DNA of 64,000 nt from Azadirachta indica (GCA_022749755.1 CM040441.1:848179-912178); one strand, 5' to 3'. Positions 12,617 to 24,590 are shown, numbered from the stretch's first letter. A program made the numbers and translations. The notes: a model not told the origin generated them from the letters alone.

Positions 12617-13313
12617 TGTTAGGAAGAAACAAGAGAGACTAATACAAATTTAATTCTTCCCACTTACTTGAACCGAGATGAAGTAATCAAGTAGATCAAA
12701 ACAATAAAAACAGCAAGAATAATCAAGTTAAAAAAAAATACAAGAGACACCAAATTTACGTGGAAAAACCTCCCCCTCAATGTGAGTGAAAGTAAAAAAC
12801 CACGGTTGAAAAAATTTTCACTATTACCAAATAAGAAGTATCAGAGTCTTCTTCTAAGATTACAATTTTAGAAACAAATAAGAACTCAATCACAAAGTGA
12901 GAGCCAAAAAAAACCTTACCAAATACACCAATAGATGAACACCAAAGTGAAAGAGCCAAAATAAGACTACAGAAAAATTCTGAAAATTAGAGTTGCCGTA
13001 AACGTAAATTTTGGACGTCCTAAAGAGCTTTGATGGTCAATCACACTATCCAGAATCAAGAACTACGCGTGTAAAATCTCTACGTAAAATTTGAGCTAAA
13101 ACAAAGTTCAAATCGCAACCAGATTGTTAGCTTGATAAAAACTATGTAGGCCTGAAATTTTCTAATAAAGTGCAGTCTTTCTGTCTTATGGCTTGCACTA
13201 CTCTTCTCACACAAACACCTTATATAGCCACAAAATAAAGTTAAAAAATCCTTTTAACCATGTGTGCTTCAAAATTGAGCTTTCTCTAAATAGGAGTAAA
13301 GCCCAACCTAACA
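12617..13313 (-). mobile_element. 5' LTR of copia element
   Basis: 697 bp, TGTTAGG...CCTAACA, with perfect 7-bp terminal inverted repeats. On the minus strand a TATATAAGG box lies near 13218-13226, fitting an LTR promoter. Confidence 0.9.
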
Positions 13314-13318
13314 GTAGT
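13314..13318. repeat. Target site duplication GTAGT (right)
   Basis: Matches 10290-10294. The same site, as ACTAC in reverse complement, borders the truncated LTR in the other arm at 48140-48144. Confidence 0.9.
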
Positions 13319-13910
13319 GGTGGTGGGAAGGGATTGAAGGGAAGATGAAACAGCGGAAGAGTTTGAAGATTTTTGTTTACAGAGGAAAAGAATTGACAAA
13401 TCTTGATGGGCGAAAAAATTGAATTTTGGTTGAAGAGAAAGAAGAATTTGTGAAATTATGATTTTGGGCAAAATTTGCAATCTGGAAATAAAATATTTTC
13501 TTTTAATTTCTTATCTTTAGTTGTTGAATAATCAAACTTGCTATCTCTTTTTGTTCGTTCCTTCATTGATTGGCAGCCATGGAGTTGGAGAAGTCCTTGA
13601 TAAATAGGGGCTTAGTGCTAGTTGAAGAAGTGACGTGAATTTGAGGAAAGAAATGCATGCAAAAGGAGATAATAGCATAAGAAAGTAGAGAAACCGAGGA
13701 AGAGGAGGGTGAAGCTAAGATGTTAAAAACAAAATGTACGGTAGATATAATCGGAAATAGAAAAATGAAGAATGAGTTTGTTCTATGAGAGAGATGAAGG
13801 GTGTTTGGATTAGAGCATATGCACCTGAAAAAAAAAATAAAAAGTAAGCAAAAGAGGAGAGAGTGAAAAATGGTATAAGGAAGAAATGTTGCAGCCAATC
13901 AAATGTCATG
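13319..13910 (-). other. Non-LRR host sequence in the left arm, hit by copia
   Basis: An open minus-strand frame at 13286-13480 (LPKIIISQILLSL..., then Ser-rich) and hydrophobic frames at 13563-13909 have equivalents in the right arm (47978-48172, 47555-47900). A short minus-strand ORF MAANQ meets TGA in this arm where the other arm has CGA, a typical CpG-to-TpG change. No family is recognisable. It may be a 5' exon or transit-peptide-like region of a captured gene. Confidence 0.35.
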
Positions 13911-16080
13911 TGTTAGGATAATTATCATTTAATTTAATTTAAATATCATTTAATTATATTATTTAGTTTTGCAACTACAATTTAATTTTTGTTTAAACAC
14001 AATAAATTATTATTTAATTATGAAATTATTATTTAATTCCTATCAAAGTAAAAAAAAAATATTATTTTATGTCTAAACCAATTTATTTTCCCATCAAACT
14101 AATCAATTAGTCTTTAATTTCACATCAAAATTAAAAAATTATTATTTTGAGCACACAAATTGACAAATATGCTAGACATAGTCTGATACTATAGGACCCA
14201 TTTATTTTTAAATTTATGTCAAGGTTAAATTTTGTACTATTTTTCTTTAATCTTATACCACGGTAAGACGTAACGAAATATTTTTTAAACTTTTTGGTGA
14301 CGAGTAATTAGGTTAAATTTGAGAGAATTTTAGGGCAATTTTCCTTTTCAAAAACTGTTTTTTAAGTTAAGAATGATTAATGACTTTGACCTTTCTCAAT
14401 GAACATTTTAAGTTAAAATGAATGTTTTTCATTACTAAATTTTAAATAAAAATTTTCAGTAATTATCTATGCAATTCAATGGTAGATATATTACTAAGTT
14501 GTCAATGTCAAATATTACCTTTTAATTTTAGACTTCGACTATTAATTATAATTAAATACAAATCTTATTTCAATATTAGTTTTGTAATATATGACGTTGC
14601 CCTTTTTCAACATCACCGAAAGTGCTGTGACTATATACCCTTATTTGCTAAAGGAAATATCAAATATGTCCCTTCATTTTACAACACAAATTAAAAACTT
14701 TAAACATTATTTGCTTGACTGTACATATTGAATTGAATAAATTTTAATAATATTTTATTATATTAATGTTTTTGCAATTAGATTATTAATACATTATTTC
14801 AAATATTGAACACTAGTATTGTGATTAAGATGTGACAATCTTATTTTTTGGTTTCAAAATGCTTATGCCAAATTAGGAGAATCATAGCTTGTAAAGTCAA
14901 TCTCACTGCAGTAGTGTTTAATAAGTTACAAAGGTATAGAGCTTTTAATGTAGTCCAATTACTTTCTCGCTAGTGGTATAAGATGTAATATTAAGGGCCT
15001 GTTTAGTATATCCTTTTAAGTAGAAGTTTTGAGAGTAGACATTTTATTAATAGAATTTTTATAAGTAAATTTTTTAATAAAAATTTATTAATTGTTTAAT
15101 TATTATAAAAAATTTTTGGAAAAAATTGAGTAATTACTATAAGTTTTTAGTACTTTACTTTAAAGAAATAACATAAAAATTTTTAAATAAAATAAAAATA
15201 TTTTAAATAATTTCACGTTTCGAAAAAGGTCAAAAAAACTCTATTGTTAAAAACCTAAATTTTAAATTTCTTCTAATAAAAGAAAAATGACCTTTTCAAT
15301 TTTTAAAAACCTTTGTCTAGTACCAACCAAATAACTTGTAAATAATCAATTAAGAAATTTATATCCTTCAACTATCTATGTAAAGGTAATACAAAGAATT
15401 GAAGTAATATATAACGTAAAAATTAAAAATTTTAATGCAAAATTTCATTAAATTTACAAATTGAAGTATTAAATTTAAACAAAAAATATAAAATATGAAA
15501 TATAAAAGTAAAAATGTGTATAACAAGAAATTTAACATATTTTAGCCAATTATATTTATCAATAAATATTTTGCACTCTTTTGATTGACCTAGAAAAACA
15601 CTGTCAAATATTATGAGTTTTTTCAAGAGCATGTACAGTAAAAAATAATAATACTGAAGAAAAAAAGAACAGAGCAATGACGTATATAACTATTAAAATT
15701 CTTATATTAACCGTTAACATTTAAACTAGGGAAGCTACGATGGGTAGAGATATGATAAGTTTGATAACTTCTCTCTCAATGTGACTTTTTAAGCCGAAGT
15801 GAACAATTTTCTTTTTAACGTAATTTTGAATACAAATTTTTATTCATTAATCTATGCAATTTAATAGTGAAATAATCACTAAATTATCAACATCAAAAGT
15901 CACCTAATTTTAGATCTCGATTGTTAAATTATAAATAAATACAAATCTTATTGCATTTTATTTTTGTAATATTATGTTGTTTCCTTGTATATCTCACACT
16001 AAGAAATTTCTTCTGTTTTTTAAGAATGATATGATAGAGTACACTTTAATTTTCATCTAATCCTTCTGCAATTAGATGAT
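13911..16080. other. AT-rich arm sequence without genes (left)
   Basis: Apart from the MITE-like element at 14995-15345 I see nothing. The 81-aa frame at 15432-15677 is matched at 45775-46026 only because the whole arm is duplicated. Confidence 0.55.
14995..15345 (-). mobile_element. MITE-like element, left arm
   Basis: Begins GGGCCTGTTTAGTATATCC and ends in a TTGTCTAGTACCAACCAAAT-like block, imperfect inverted ends in the style of hAT-type MITEs. It is mirrored at about 46110-46463 and related to 54875-55190. Confidence 0.5.
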
Positions 16081-17751
16081 GTTTCCAGAATTATTTGTAA
16101 GAGTTTAATTTAACAGTGTAATAGTAATTATGTAATTTCAACAAGTATCCTAGAGATTGTGGGATTGAGTTGCTCAATCTATTTGTAGATAAGTTGAAGT
16201 ACTCAAATTTGGTTAATGAGCCAAGTTCTTGGGGTAAACTTCCAAAAAGTTTATTCCCATTTAAGATAAGTTTAGTTAGAGAATTTAACTTTCCGAATTC
16301 CACTGGAATCTCCCTTACTATATGATTAAAAGAAAGATCAAGCACACTTAATTGAGATAAGTTTGCAAACTTAGTTGGTAAGCTCCCAATCATATTATTC
16401 GTCGAAATGTTTAAAGTGCCAAGTGTTCGGCATTTTCCCTAATTGGTTGAGATTTCATCATAAAATTTATTGTGGCCTAGATCAATGAAATATAGGTTTG
16501 GATAAATGCCAAAATCTTTAGATATATTTTCACAGAGATTGTTCCATTCAAGACGAGCTCTAGTTAGGCATATGCAATCTCTCAAGCTTTTAGGGATTGA
16601 ACCTTCAATATGATTATTACCTATTGTGAATTTCTAAAGTAATTTTTTTTTGCAAATATTGTTTGGTAAAAACCAGTGAATTGATTTGCATTTAACTCTA
16701 GCTTACTCAACTTCAGCAAATTTCCTATTTGTTGAGGAATAAAACTAGAAAGTTCATTATTATACAGGTATAATGACATCAAATTGGTTAGATTTCCAAA
16801 TGAAAGAGGAATAACACCATTGAGATGATTTCCTGACAAATCTAAATCAAGAAGAGCTGTCAAATTTCCTATGTTTGGAGGAATATGACTAGAAAGAGAA
16901 TTATTGAGAAGATACAAAGTCATCAAGTTAATCAAATTACCTAAAGAAAGAGGAATCGAACCATTCAATTGATTGTCGGTCAAGTCTATATTGGAAAGAA
17001 ACTTTAACCTCCCCATTTCTTTAGGAATAGCACCAGAAAGCCCATTTTCATATACTCTTAATGTCCTCAAATTGCTCAATTTTCCAATTAAAGAAGGAAT
17101 AATACTACCGAGATGATGTCCGGACAAACTTAGTTTTGACAAAACCTTTAAATTTCCTATACTTGAAGGAATAGAATCAGAAAGAAAATTTTCAGAAAGA
17201 TGCAGAGTCTTTAAGTTAATCAGAAATTGACCAATTTCTAGCGGTATTTCTGCAAAAAATTGATTTACATGTAAATCAAGTTACTTAAACTTTGTAAGAT
17301 GAGCTATTTGAGGTGGGATGATTTAAAAAAATTTATTTAGACTAAGATTAAGATTTGCAAGATGAGGAAATGACAGGTTAATACCAAGGACTCTTCCAAC
17401 AAGATTAAAGTGAATTCCAAACTAAGAACATGGGCTGATTTTTTATTTTCAGTGAGAAGAATTATCGGCATCATTAACAGGAAAAAGATTCCATGAAGCA
17501 AGGAGAGAAAGGTTCTGATTTTGATGGAGGCTTGCTTTCTGATTGAGAAGAGCATGAGCTTCTTCAATTGAAGTAGAAGACATAATAACAAGTGAAAAAT
17601 TCAAAATAAGTAATTGGATAGGAGAAAAAAGTGAGAAAACTAGAATCTTATGTTTAAAGGATAATGACCCCATAGGAAAACCAAGATGGAAGTAGACAAT
17701 GAACTTGTGAAGGAAAAACCTAAAATGATTATATTGGCGCATAGAAAACAA
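16081..17751 (-). pseudogene. LRR receptor-like kinase pseudogene, left copy 1 (ectodomain only)
   Basis: On the minus strand this resembles the MIK2/At1g35710-like LRR receptor kinases. It has a signal-peptide-like start (MGSLSFKHKILVFSL, ATG at about 17673), an LRR N-terminal cap (EEAHALLNQKASLHQNQNLS), and a long run of 24-residue LRRs of the form LxxLxLxxNxLxGxIPxxxGNL. The frame is broken by stops in the cap, around 17290, near 16660 and near 16440. LRR similarity ends near 16110, and no transmembrane segment or kinase follows. The family normally perceives peptides at the plasma membrane; this copy could make at most short LRR fragments. It mirrors 43747-45375 and follows duplicated promoter sequence at 17752-18440. 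Confidence 0.85.
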
Positions 17752-18394
17752 GCAGATGAGGAGTCTAATTTATAGAAACCACATGACCAATGCTATATAA
17801 GCGGTCAGGAAAAAAAAAAAACATGTAGATTGCATTAGATTATTATTTAAAAAATGAAAAATGTAAGTCAATAACTACTACTCGATTTCTTATCAAATTA
17901 TTTTCTCACTTCAATAAATGAATATCATCATTTCTATAAGTCTATGTGTCAAGTCCACAAAAATAGGTAAACTAACACCTATCATTGATTATATTATAAA
18001 TCCATTTACCGAAAGCCATTTGAATAGTTCAAAAGATATTTCAAATTAGCATTCAAATTTCTATGAATCAATTGTTATTAAAGAATGGTGACTCCATAGA
18101 AAAACTAAGATGGAAGCAAATAATGAAGTTGTGAAGGTAAAAACTAAAATGATTATATGCTCACATAGAAAACAAGCATATGAAAAGCCCACTTTATAGA
18201 AACCAGATAAGCAAACCTCGTATAAAAGGTAAGGAAAAAAAACATATAGATTGCATAATATTATTATGACTCAAATTTTTATCAAATTATTTTCTCACTC
18301 CAATAAATGAATATCATCATTTCTATATGTCTACTCATCAAGTCCATGAAAGTAGTTAAAGTTACACCCAGTATTTATTCTATTATAAATCCAT
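17752..18394 (-). promoter_or_regulatory. Duplicated LRR-gene promoter module, left arm
   Basis: Two tandem versions, about 17680-18020 and 18070-18390, of one upstream region. Each contains a TGTGGTTTCTATAAATT-like TATA block in minus orientation. The upstream version ends just after a start-codon equivalent followed by a few codons, so it drives no gene. Confidence 0.6.
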
Positions 18395-20193
18395 TAGTTG
18401 AAAAAGATTGCTACTTCATTGTTTAGAATTCCAGCCAAGCTACCTCTTTCAAGATGTTTATAAAAAAAAAAAAGGAATGTCAGTCATCTGAACATTGATA
18501 ATATTTTGATGTCAAATCTTTGCCAATTCCTTAATTTCATTCAAAAATTCTTGTTGAATAACAATCTCACCTAGAAATGGCAAGTGACATTTCTTAACTA
18601 CTATGATATCTCCTTATGGTAACTCGGCTTTGTAAACACTTCCTTATCCGCCCTTTCCAATGCAAAATTGGAAGTCCTCCCTTCAAAGGTTAACACTGAA
18701 AGCAATATTGGAGTGTTTACCTAATTGCTTTCTTGCTTTCACAAGTTTGTCTTCTTTCTTCCAAAAGCGAAGAACATTGCAATCACTATAAATCGAGCTT
18801 CTAAAATAGAAGGCAAAATTATAAGTCATTTTTTTGTTGAGGACTGCTTGCATTAAATGAAAGCATTGCAAGATGACAATCCCTTAACATTGGCATACAA
18901 TCCTTTGTTCCCTCATAATTCTTCAATGGACACATCTCGAAATGCTTTGCTACTAGGAATTAGACCTTGTAATTCATTACAAGATATGTCAATGTCTGAT
19001 AAGCTATGCATTCCCTTAAAGCAATTTGGAATTAAACCAGAGAGGTTATTATGGGATAGATTCAAGTTCACTAGACTTTCTAAATTGCACATTTAGGATG
19101 GTATCTCTCCGTTGAGCAAGTTATGACTCAAATCTAACTCTAAAAGTTGAAACAAATTTTGCATCTCAACTGGAATTTCTTAGCTAAATTGATTGTTACA
19201 CAAATTCAATTAATGTAATTTTGACAAGTAGCCAAGAGATTCTAGGATTGAGTTGCTTAATTCATTTGTAGGCTAGTCAGGGTACTCAAGTTTAGTTAAT
19301 GGGCCCACTTCTTCTGGTAAACTTCCAAAAAGTTTATTCTCATTCAAGATAAGTTTACTTAAAGAAGTTAACTTTTTTTGTGTTCCACTGGAATCTTCTT
19401 AACTATATGATTAAAAGAAAGATCAAGCACTTGTAGTTGAGATGAGTTTGTAAACTCAGGTGGTATGCTCTTAGTGATATTCTTCATTGAAATGTTCAAA
19501 GTGCCAAGTGCTAGATATTTTCCTCAATTATATAAGATTTCACAATAAAATCTGTTGTGACTAAGATTAATGAAATTTAGGTTTGGGTAAATGCTAAATT
19601 CTTCAGATATATTTCCCAGAGATTGTTCCATTTAACGTGAGTTCTAATTAGGCTTGTACAATATATCAAACTTTGAGGGATTAGACCTTCAATGTGATTA
19701 TTATCTACAATGAATTTCTGAAGTAATTTGCCTTGGCAAACATTATATGGTAAATAACTGGTAAATTCATTTCTTTCCAATATACAACTTCAACAAATTT
19801 CCTATTTCTTGAGGAATGGAACCCACTAGCCTGTTAAAACCAAGATGTAAATCAACCAAGTTGCTTAAATTACCAATGGAAAGAGGTATTTAACCACTGA
19901 GTTTATTTCCGGCCAAGCCTATATTAGAAGGAACTTCAAGTTCCTTATTTCCTCAAGAATGGAGCTAGAAAGCTTATTTGTATACAGGTATAATGTCCTC
20001 AAATTACTCAAATTTCCAATTAAAGGAGGAATAACACCACTAGAATGATTTATTTATAAATCTAGCTCAAGAAGAGACTTTAAATTTCCCATGGTTGGAG
20101 AAATGGAACCAGAAACAGAATAATTAAAAAGATGCAAAATTTTCAAGTTAATCAAATTATCTAAAGAAAGAGGAATAGAACCATTAAATTGAT
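18395..20193 (-). pseudogene. LRR receptor-like kinase pseudogene, left copy 2 (both ends truncated)
   Basis: Mirror of 41229-43022. It enters at the inner breakpoint in the middle of an LRR (NGSIPLSLDNLINL). Degenerate LRRs follow, then a C-terminal cap near 18880-18960, a transmembrane-like stretch near 18780-18850, and the start of the kinase domain. The glycine loop reads IGKGG-stop-GSVYK, with TAA where TAC is expected. The VAVKKFH lysine strand and an EYLERGSLAGIL-type hinge follow, then the kinase stops near 18395. Stops and frameshifts are numerous. No catalytic loop is present. It cannot encode a receptor. Confidence 0.85.
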
Positions 20194-20270
20194 GTCTACA
20201 GCTTCGGTATAGTTTGTTGGAACTAATTACTGGCAGGAAACCAAGTAGAATGTCATGGAGTGTACCCCAA
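20189..20270 (+). pseudogene. Kinase subdomain IX scrap at the inverted-repeat breakpoint
   Basis: On the plus strand the sequence reads DVYSFGIV and then, after a one-base frameshift, LLELITGRKPSRMSW, the subdomain IX signature of LRR receptor kinases. It is on the strand opposite to the adjacent LRR pseudogene and starts exactly where inverted-repeat similarity ends. It is about 75 bp long. Confidence 0.6.
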
Positions 20271-21061
20271 TTATGTTTTAAATTTTTAGCACTTTTTAGC
20301 TTAATTAAGTTGTTTTTTATTAATTGTTTAATTATATACAAAATCAAAGAAAATTGGCAAACAATATTTTCAAATAAGATATCAATATTTTGAGTTGTCT
20401 TTTAGTTTTGAAATCAGTTCGTAAATCGAATTATATTTGAGTTACGTATGAAAATTTTTTCACGTTGATATCAGGTTTTAAACATTTTAAAAAATAAATC
20501 GATTTTTACATATAATAAAAAACCGTTGACTAAAGTAATATTAATATAAATCAATTTTATAAATGAAATATTTTAAAGATATTGTAAAAAAAAATAATTT
20601 TATTATTAATTGTACAGAATGTTTAGAAATAATAATATATCTAGTAATAAAAAATACTAAAATTTTATTTCTCAATACATTTTCTCAGGTAAATATATCA
20701 ATCCATATATTTTTTTTTAATAGCCAAAGGGAATTATTTTATCAATAACAAAAGAGGAAGGGAAAAGACAGAAAAGGAGCCAAAGAAGACCATCCAAAAC
20801 CAATTGGGTACACGTAAATTACATATCAATGAACAATTACTTGGTATTTATTGATAATGCAGAGGAATTTTTGGGCACCTCACAATCGTTGTTGCTTCAA
20901 AGAAATGTCCCGGAGGAGCTTGTGTATTTATGCCATCGTACGACAAGCATATACATACTCCACACAACTTTCTTCTGGGTGGGTACTGCTAGCACACTTA
21001 CTTCGATGTGAACGAATGGCATACAGTAGCAACAATACAGCTCAGCAGTAGCAATGAAGAA
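20271..21061. other. AT-rich non-coding stretch
   Basis: No coding or repeat signal found; short ORFs only. Confidence 0.5.
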
Positions 21062-22347
21062 GGATTTTTAAGATTAAACTCCTTTTGTTGTGCCAATTGT
21101 GATGCAGCACTATAGTCGAAGTAAAGCCCTGCTATCATCATAGCAGGGATAAAGGCAGCAAAGATGTAAGCCGGAGGCATTTTTGGCAATCCTGCAGTTG
21201 AGAATTTGTAAGAATTTAAACCTGTCAAATTTTCTTGTATGAATTTAGAGAATATTGTTTACTTTCATTATGATCGAGTGGTGTAAAGATGTAGATTCCA
21301 AGGGAGAGGGCTGAGTCTTCTGGGAACTGCAGATAGAACTCTGCTTGGTACACTGAAAGGCAACGCTGTCCGCAGTAAAAACAATTTAAGCAACCCCATA
21401 GTACGCAACGAAACTCCCGAACCATCCCGTAATACAAAATAATGATTCAGATTATGGGCCTTATGTTTAAATTCAGCTTTGGGTAACTGCAATAATTGAA
21501 GATATTCAAAATTTGCTTAACTTACCTGTGCCTTACCACCAAGACATAGCTTTTCTGCACTTTAAAGCAATATATAGAAGTCCAAAAGCAAATATGACTA
21601 TAGTAATCCAGTTATGTAAAGCCACTGGAACGGATACTTATCTAAATTGGAGTTTTCAGCCTTGGGAACCTTAAACTCGCTTACAATTCCCTATAATAAG
21701 CAGAATATCAAAAACAAAAATGGGTGTGAAATCTGAAAATCAAATGGTTTTGTTTCTGTCAATGGCGTTACCTTGACTGCCTCTTGCCTGATTGGAACTG
21801 CGAATAGCCTGCGAAAAGCTCACCAACGATCCTTGTAAATCTATTGATAAGAACACAAGCATTAAATATTGCCAAAGGAACAGCAGCAGAGCTCTCCATA
21901 TCAAAAATCACCCAAAACCTTAAGAATGTTTCAAACATTTTGATTAAGAGCTCTGTTCAGGTAGAATTAAATACCATCCGCCCAGGCCAGGTAGAGTTTT
22001 CCTTCCTAAATCTTCCCTATCCTTGGCAAAGCTGTACTAATAAGTGTACATAATCACAGTTCGTTCCGCAACTCCTAATATCAAAAGAGGTTGCCCTCCA
22101 AGGATCGAGTGTATTATTGCACGAAAAGCTGTAGAAGCTAAAGTCCACACTGCACTCAAGCTTCCATCCAAACAAATAAAAGCTACAGTACTGTCAGAAT
22201 CATTACATAGTCAGCAAACACAAGATAAGGGGAAAGGAGCACAAAAATGTAAAGCCAGACCTGTGTCTCTACATTTTTGCTCGCCGACGGCAATTGCTGA
22301 AAGAGCAGAGGCAAAGAAGATGTAAGTTGTTGAGGCCAATATCCTAT
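21062..22347 (-). pseudogene. Boron transporter (BOR-like) pseudogene fragment with introns
   Basis: Minus-strand blocks follow the order of plant BOR1/BOR2-type borate exporters (SLC4-like, plasma membrane). About 22261-22347 gives TYIFFASALSAIAVGEQ, then a retained intron. About 21985-22170 gives IIHSILGGQPLLILGVAE and VIMYTY. About 21776-21900 gives INRFTRIVGELF and IRQEAVK. A GTAACG...TTATAG intron (about 21694-21772) precedes SEFKVPKAENSNLDKYPF, followed by a degraded stretch to SVPSRVLSAVPRRLSPLP. An intron from GTAAAC to TGCAG (about 21196-21259) precedes [20 protein letters not shown] and [16 protein letters not shown], where similarity stops. Retained introns show a genomic, not reverse-transcribed, copy. 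Stops, frameshifts and a lost acceptor (TGG before ATGG, near 22170) make it non-functional, and both ends are missing. Confidence 0.85.
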
Positions 22348-24590
22348 GTAAAAGCATATGTCACCAAGTATGTCCATTACCTCTGTGGCAAAAACAAATA
22401 GAGTGGGATAAAACTGTAAAACCTACAAATCCATCAGAAGCCTAGCAACCCGCTGAAATAGTTGTTGAAAGTTAAATAATGCATAATTAGATTGTTGTTA
22501 ATTCAGACCCAAATTTCTCATATAAATTTTTATAATAATGTAACAGCTATAATGAAATTTTCTTTGCTGCAAAAACAACAGACAACAGCATACAGTACAG
22601 CAGCAGCAAGACGCAGCAGAACCAGAGCCAACAGCAACGATAAAAGCATAAATAAGTACATCTCAGGAAGCAGAAGATGATTGACCAAAAAACAAAAGCA
22701 CATCTCAGGAAGCAGAAGCAGCATCAAGCAGCTGGGAACAAACATTTTTAACGCACTTAACAAAAAATAAGTAAATATTAATCAGCATCAAATAAACTAA
22801 ACATAGTAAAAATTTCAAATAAAATAAATACATTAGGATATCCACATATGATTTACATATTAACATCTTAGATATTATAATGAACTTCACGTCAAAGTGG
22901 ATCCAAAAAATATTAAATATTTACATAGGGATTAATAATGAGCAACATCAAATAGTACCTATAAAATTCAAATAAATGACTACTGCCATAATCGATTTTC
23001 AAACTAATATAACGCTTCTGAAAAAAGCAAGCATAAGCCATGAATTAAATTGCGAAATTTACATGTGATGGAAGGGGCATTTGCTTAGGCTTGCATCCCA
23101 TTGTTTATTTTGAAATGCACATGCTCTTTTACTAGAATTTTCATACCTATCATAATTTATTGTCAATCAAAGTATCCTTCACAATCTACACGAACACATG
23201 CTGATTCACAATCAGCATAAAACGAAGAAGAAAATAACAGTGCACCAAAGTTTTATATGCAAAAACAGTAAGAAAAGATGAAAATTTTTTGAAGACATAT
23301 AATTATTGTAAATGGAAAAAGAATTAGAAAAGGCCGTAAAAAAAAATTGAAGGGTTTCTATAGAAAGATATTTGCTAACAATACAATCGCTCTTAGCAAA
23401 CAGTTCCCTATTCTGTTTCAATTCGATTTTAGTTCGGATTCCATTTTTAACAGAACTTGAATTGACCGATCGGTTTTAAGAAACATAAATTGATGTGAAA
23501 CTGAAATCTTATGATAACCGAACTGAACCAAACAAGGTCATAGTAAATTTAGAGTAGTTACTGTTGAGTTTGATACCTTCAGAGATGCTGAGTAATTTTA
23601 TTTTGATTAAAATTAGTTTAAATTTATTTTTTAAAAAAATACAAGAAAAAATTCTAATTCTAATTTTATTTATTTATTAATATATAGATTTATATAATTA
23701 TAATATAATGCCAAATCACAAATTTCTTAAAGTACAGATTGATATATTTTAAATAAAAATAGACATCAATGGAAATTATTTGAGTTATTCATATTCGTAT
23801 TATATATATATATATATAGGATACAAAAAATTATTTTAATTCAAAGTCCTCATTGCACTTATTAATTTTAACATTGCAGCTAGTTCATTCAGAACTTTGG
23901 TGAGTGCATCCATTTAATATTAAGCAATAAGCCATTCATATTTAATGTTGAAAAACAAAATTCAAAAACTGAAACGAAAAAAATTAACTCAAATTAAAAC
24001 TGACCAAATTAAAATTTTCATTGTTAAAACTTTAAAAGTACAATATAAGCAACACTCCCATACATCAAAACCTAAGATCATGGAAACAAAAATATCTCAC
24101 CTAGAGGATCCATTATTCCGTTTTTGGTTGCTAGACGGCTTGTTCTTCCACAGAGCATTGTACTATCGTAGAACATTTGCTTAAACTCAAGGAGAGGATC
24201 TGAGGGGAGTTGTGGGGTCTAGTAATTGTTGAACTTCTTCCTTGTTAGAGTCTTGTCATTTTTTTAACCCACTGAACAATATTCACACGATAGTGAAGTT
24301 CTTTAACAATCGTCAATTTGGGACTCTAGTTTTTTTTCTAAAAACATGTTTAAGACATGTACTTTCAAAATCGATTGAAGTAAAGAACTAACATTTTCAC
24401 AGACAATTTCAAAGTGTAAATAATGTTAGTTCAAAACTGAAGTCAAACTACCTATAGCTAATACAAAGAAAGTATGGTAATGGCCAATATTAATACAAGA
24501 TCTCAAAGCATTATGGTCAAAGAAAACATAAGAAACAAAATCACAACAAAGAAACAAAATAACATAATTATGAAAATAATTTTTAAGATC
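22348..24590. other. Non-coding stretch with simple repeats
   Basis: A CAG/ACA-rich patch lies at 22565-22740, including a repeated ACATCTCAGGAAGCAGAAG, and a (TA)n run at about 23799-23818. The rest is AT-rich without coding signal. Confidence 0.5.

Larger units (their letters stand above)
12862..20193. repeat. Left arm of about 7.3-kb inverted repeat
   Basis: Reverse complement of 41229-48597. Matching landmarks give a nearly constant coordinate sum, 61422 at the inner end and 61459 at the outer end, so indels are few. Protein relics in the arms differ at about 4 of 100 residues in one 100-residue stretch. The inner end lies inside an LRR codon series at 20193; the outer end lies inside the copia LTR. 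Confidence 0.9.

Noticed and set aside
15432..15677. 81-aa ORF also found at 45775-46026
   Set aside because: Hydrophobic frame in AT-rich DNA; kept in both places only because the arms are duplicated.
18857..19096. 79-aa plus-strand ORF
   Set aside because: Antisense shadow of the LRR C-terminal region of the minus-strand pseudogene.
22492..22763. Gln/Ala/Ser-rich ORFs
   Set aside because: CAG-rich simple repeat open in several frames on both strands.
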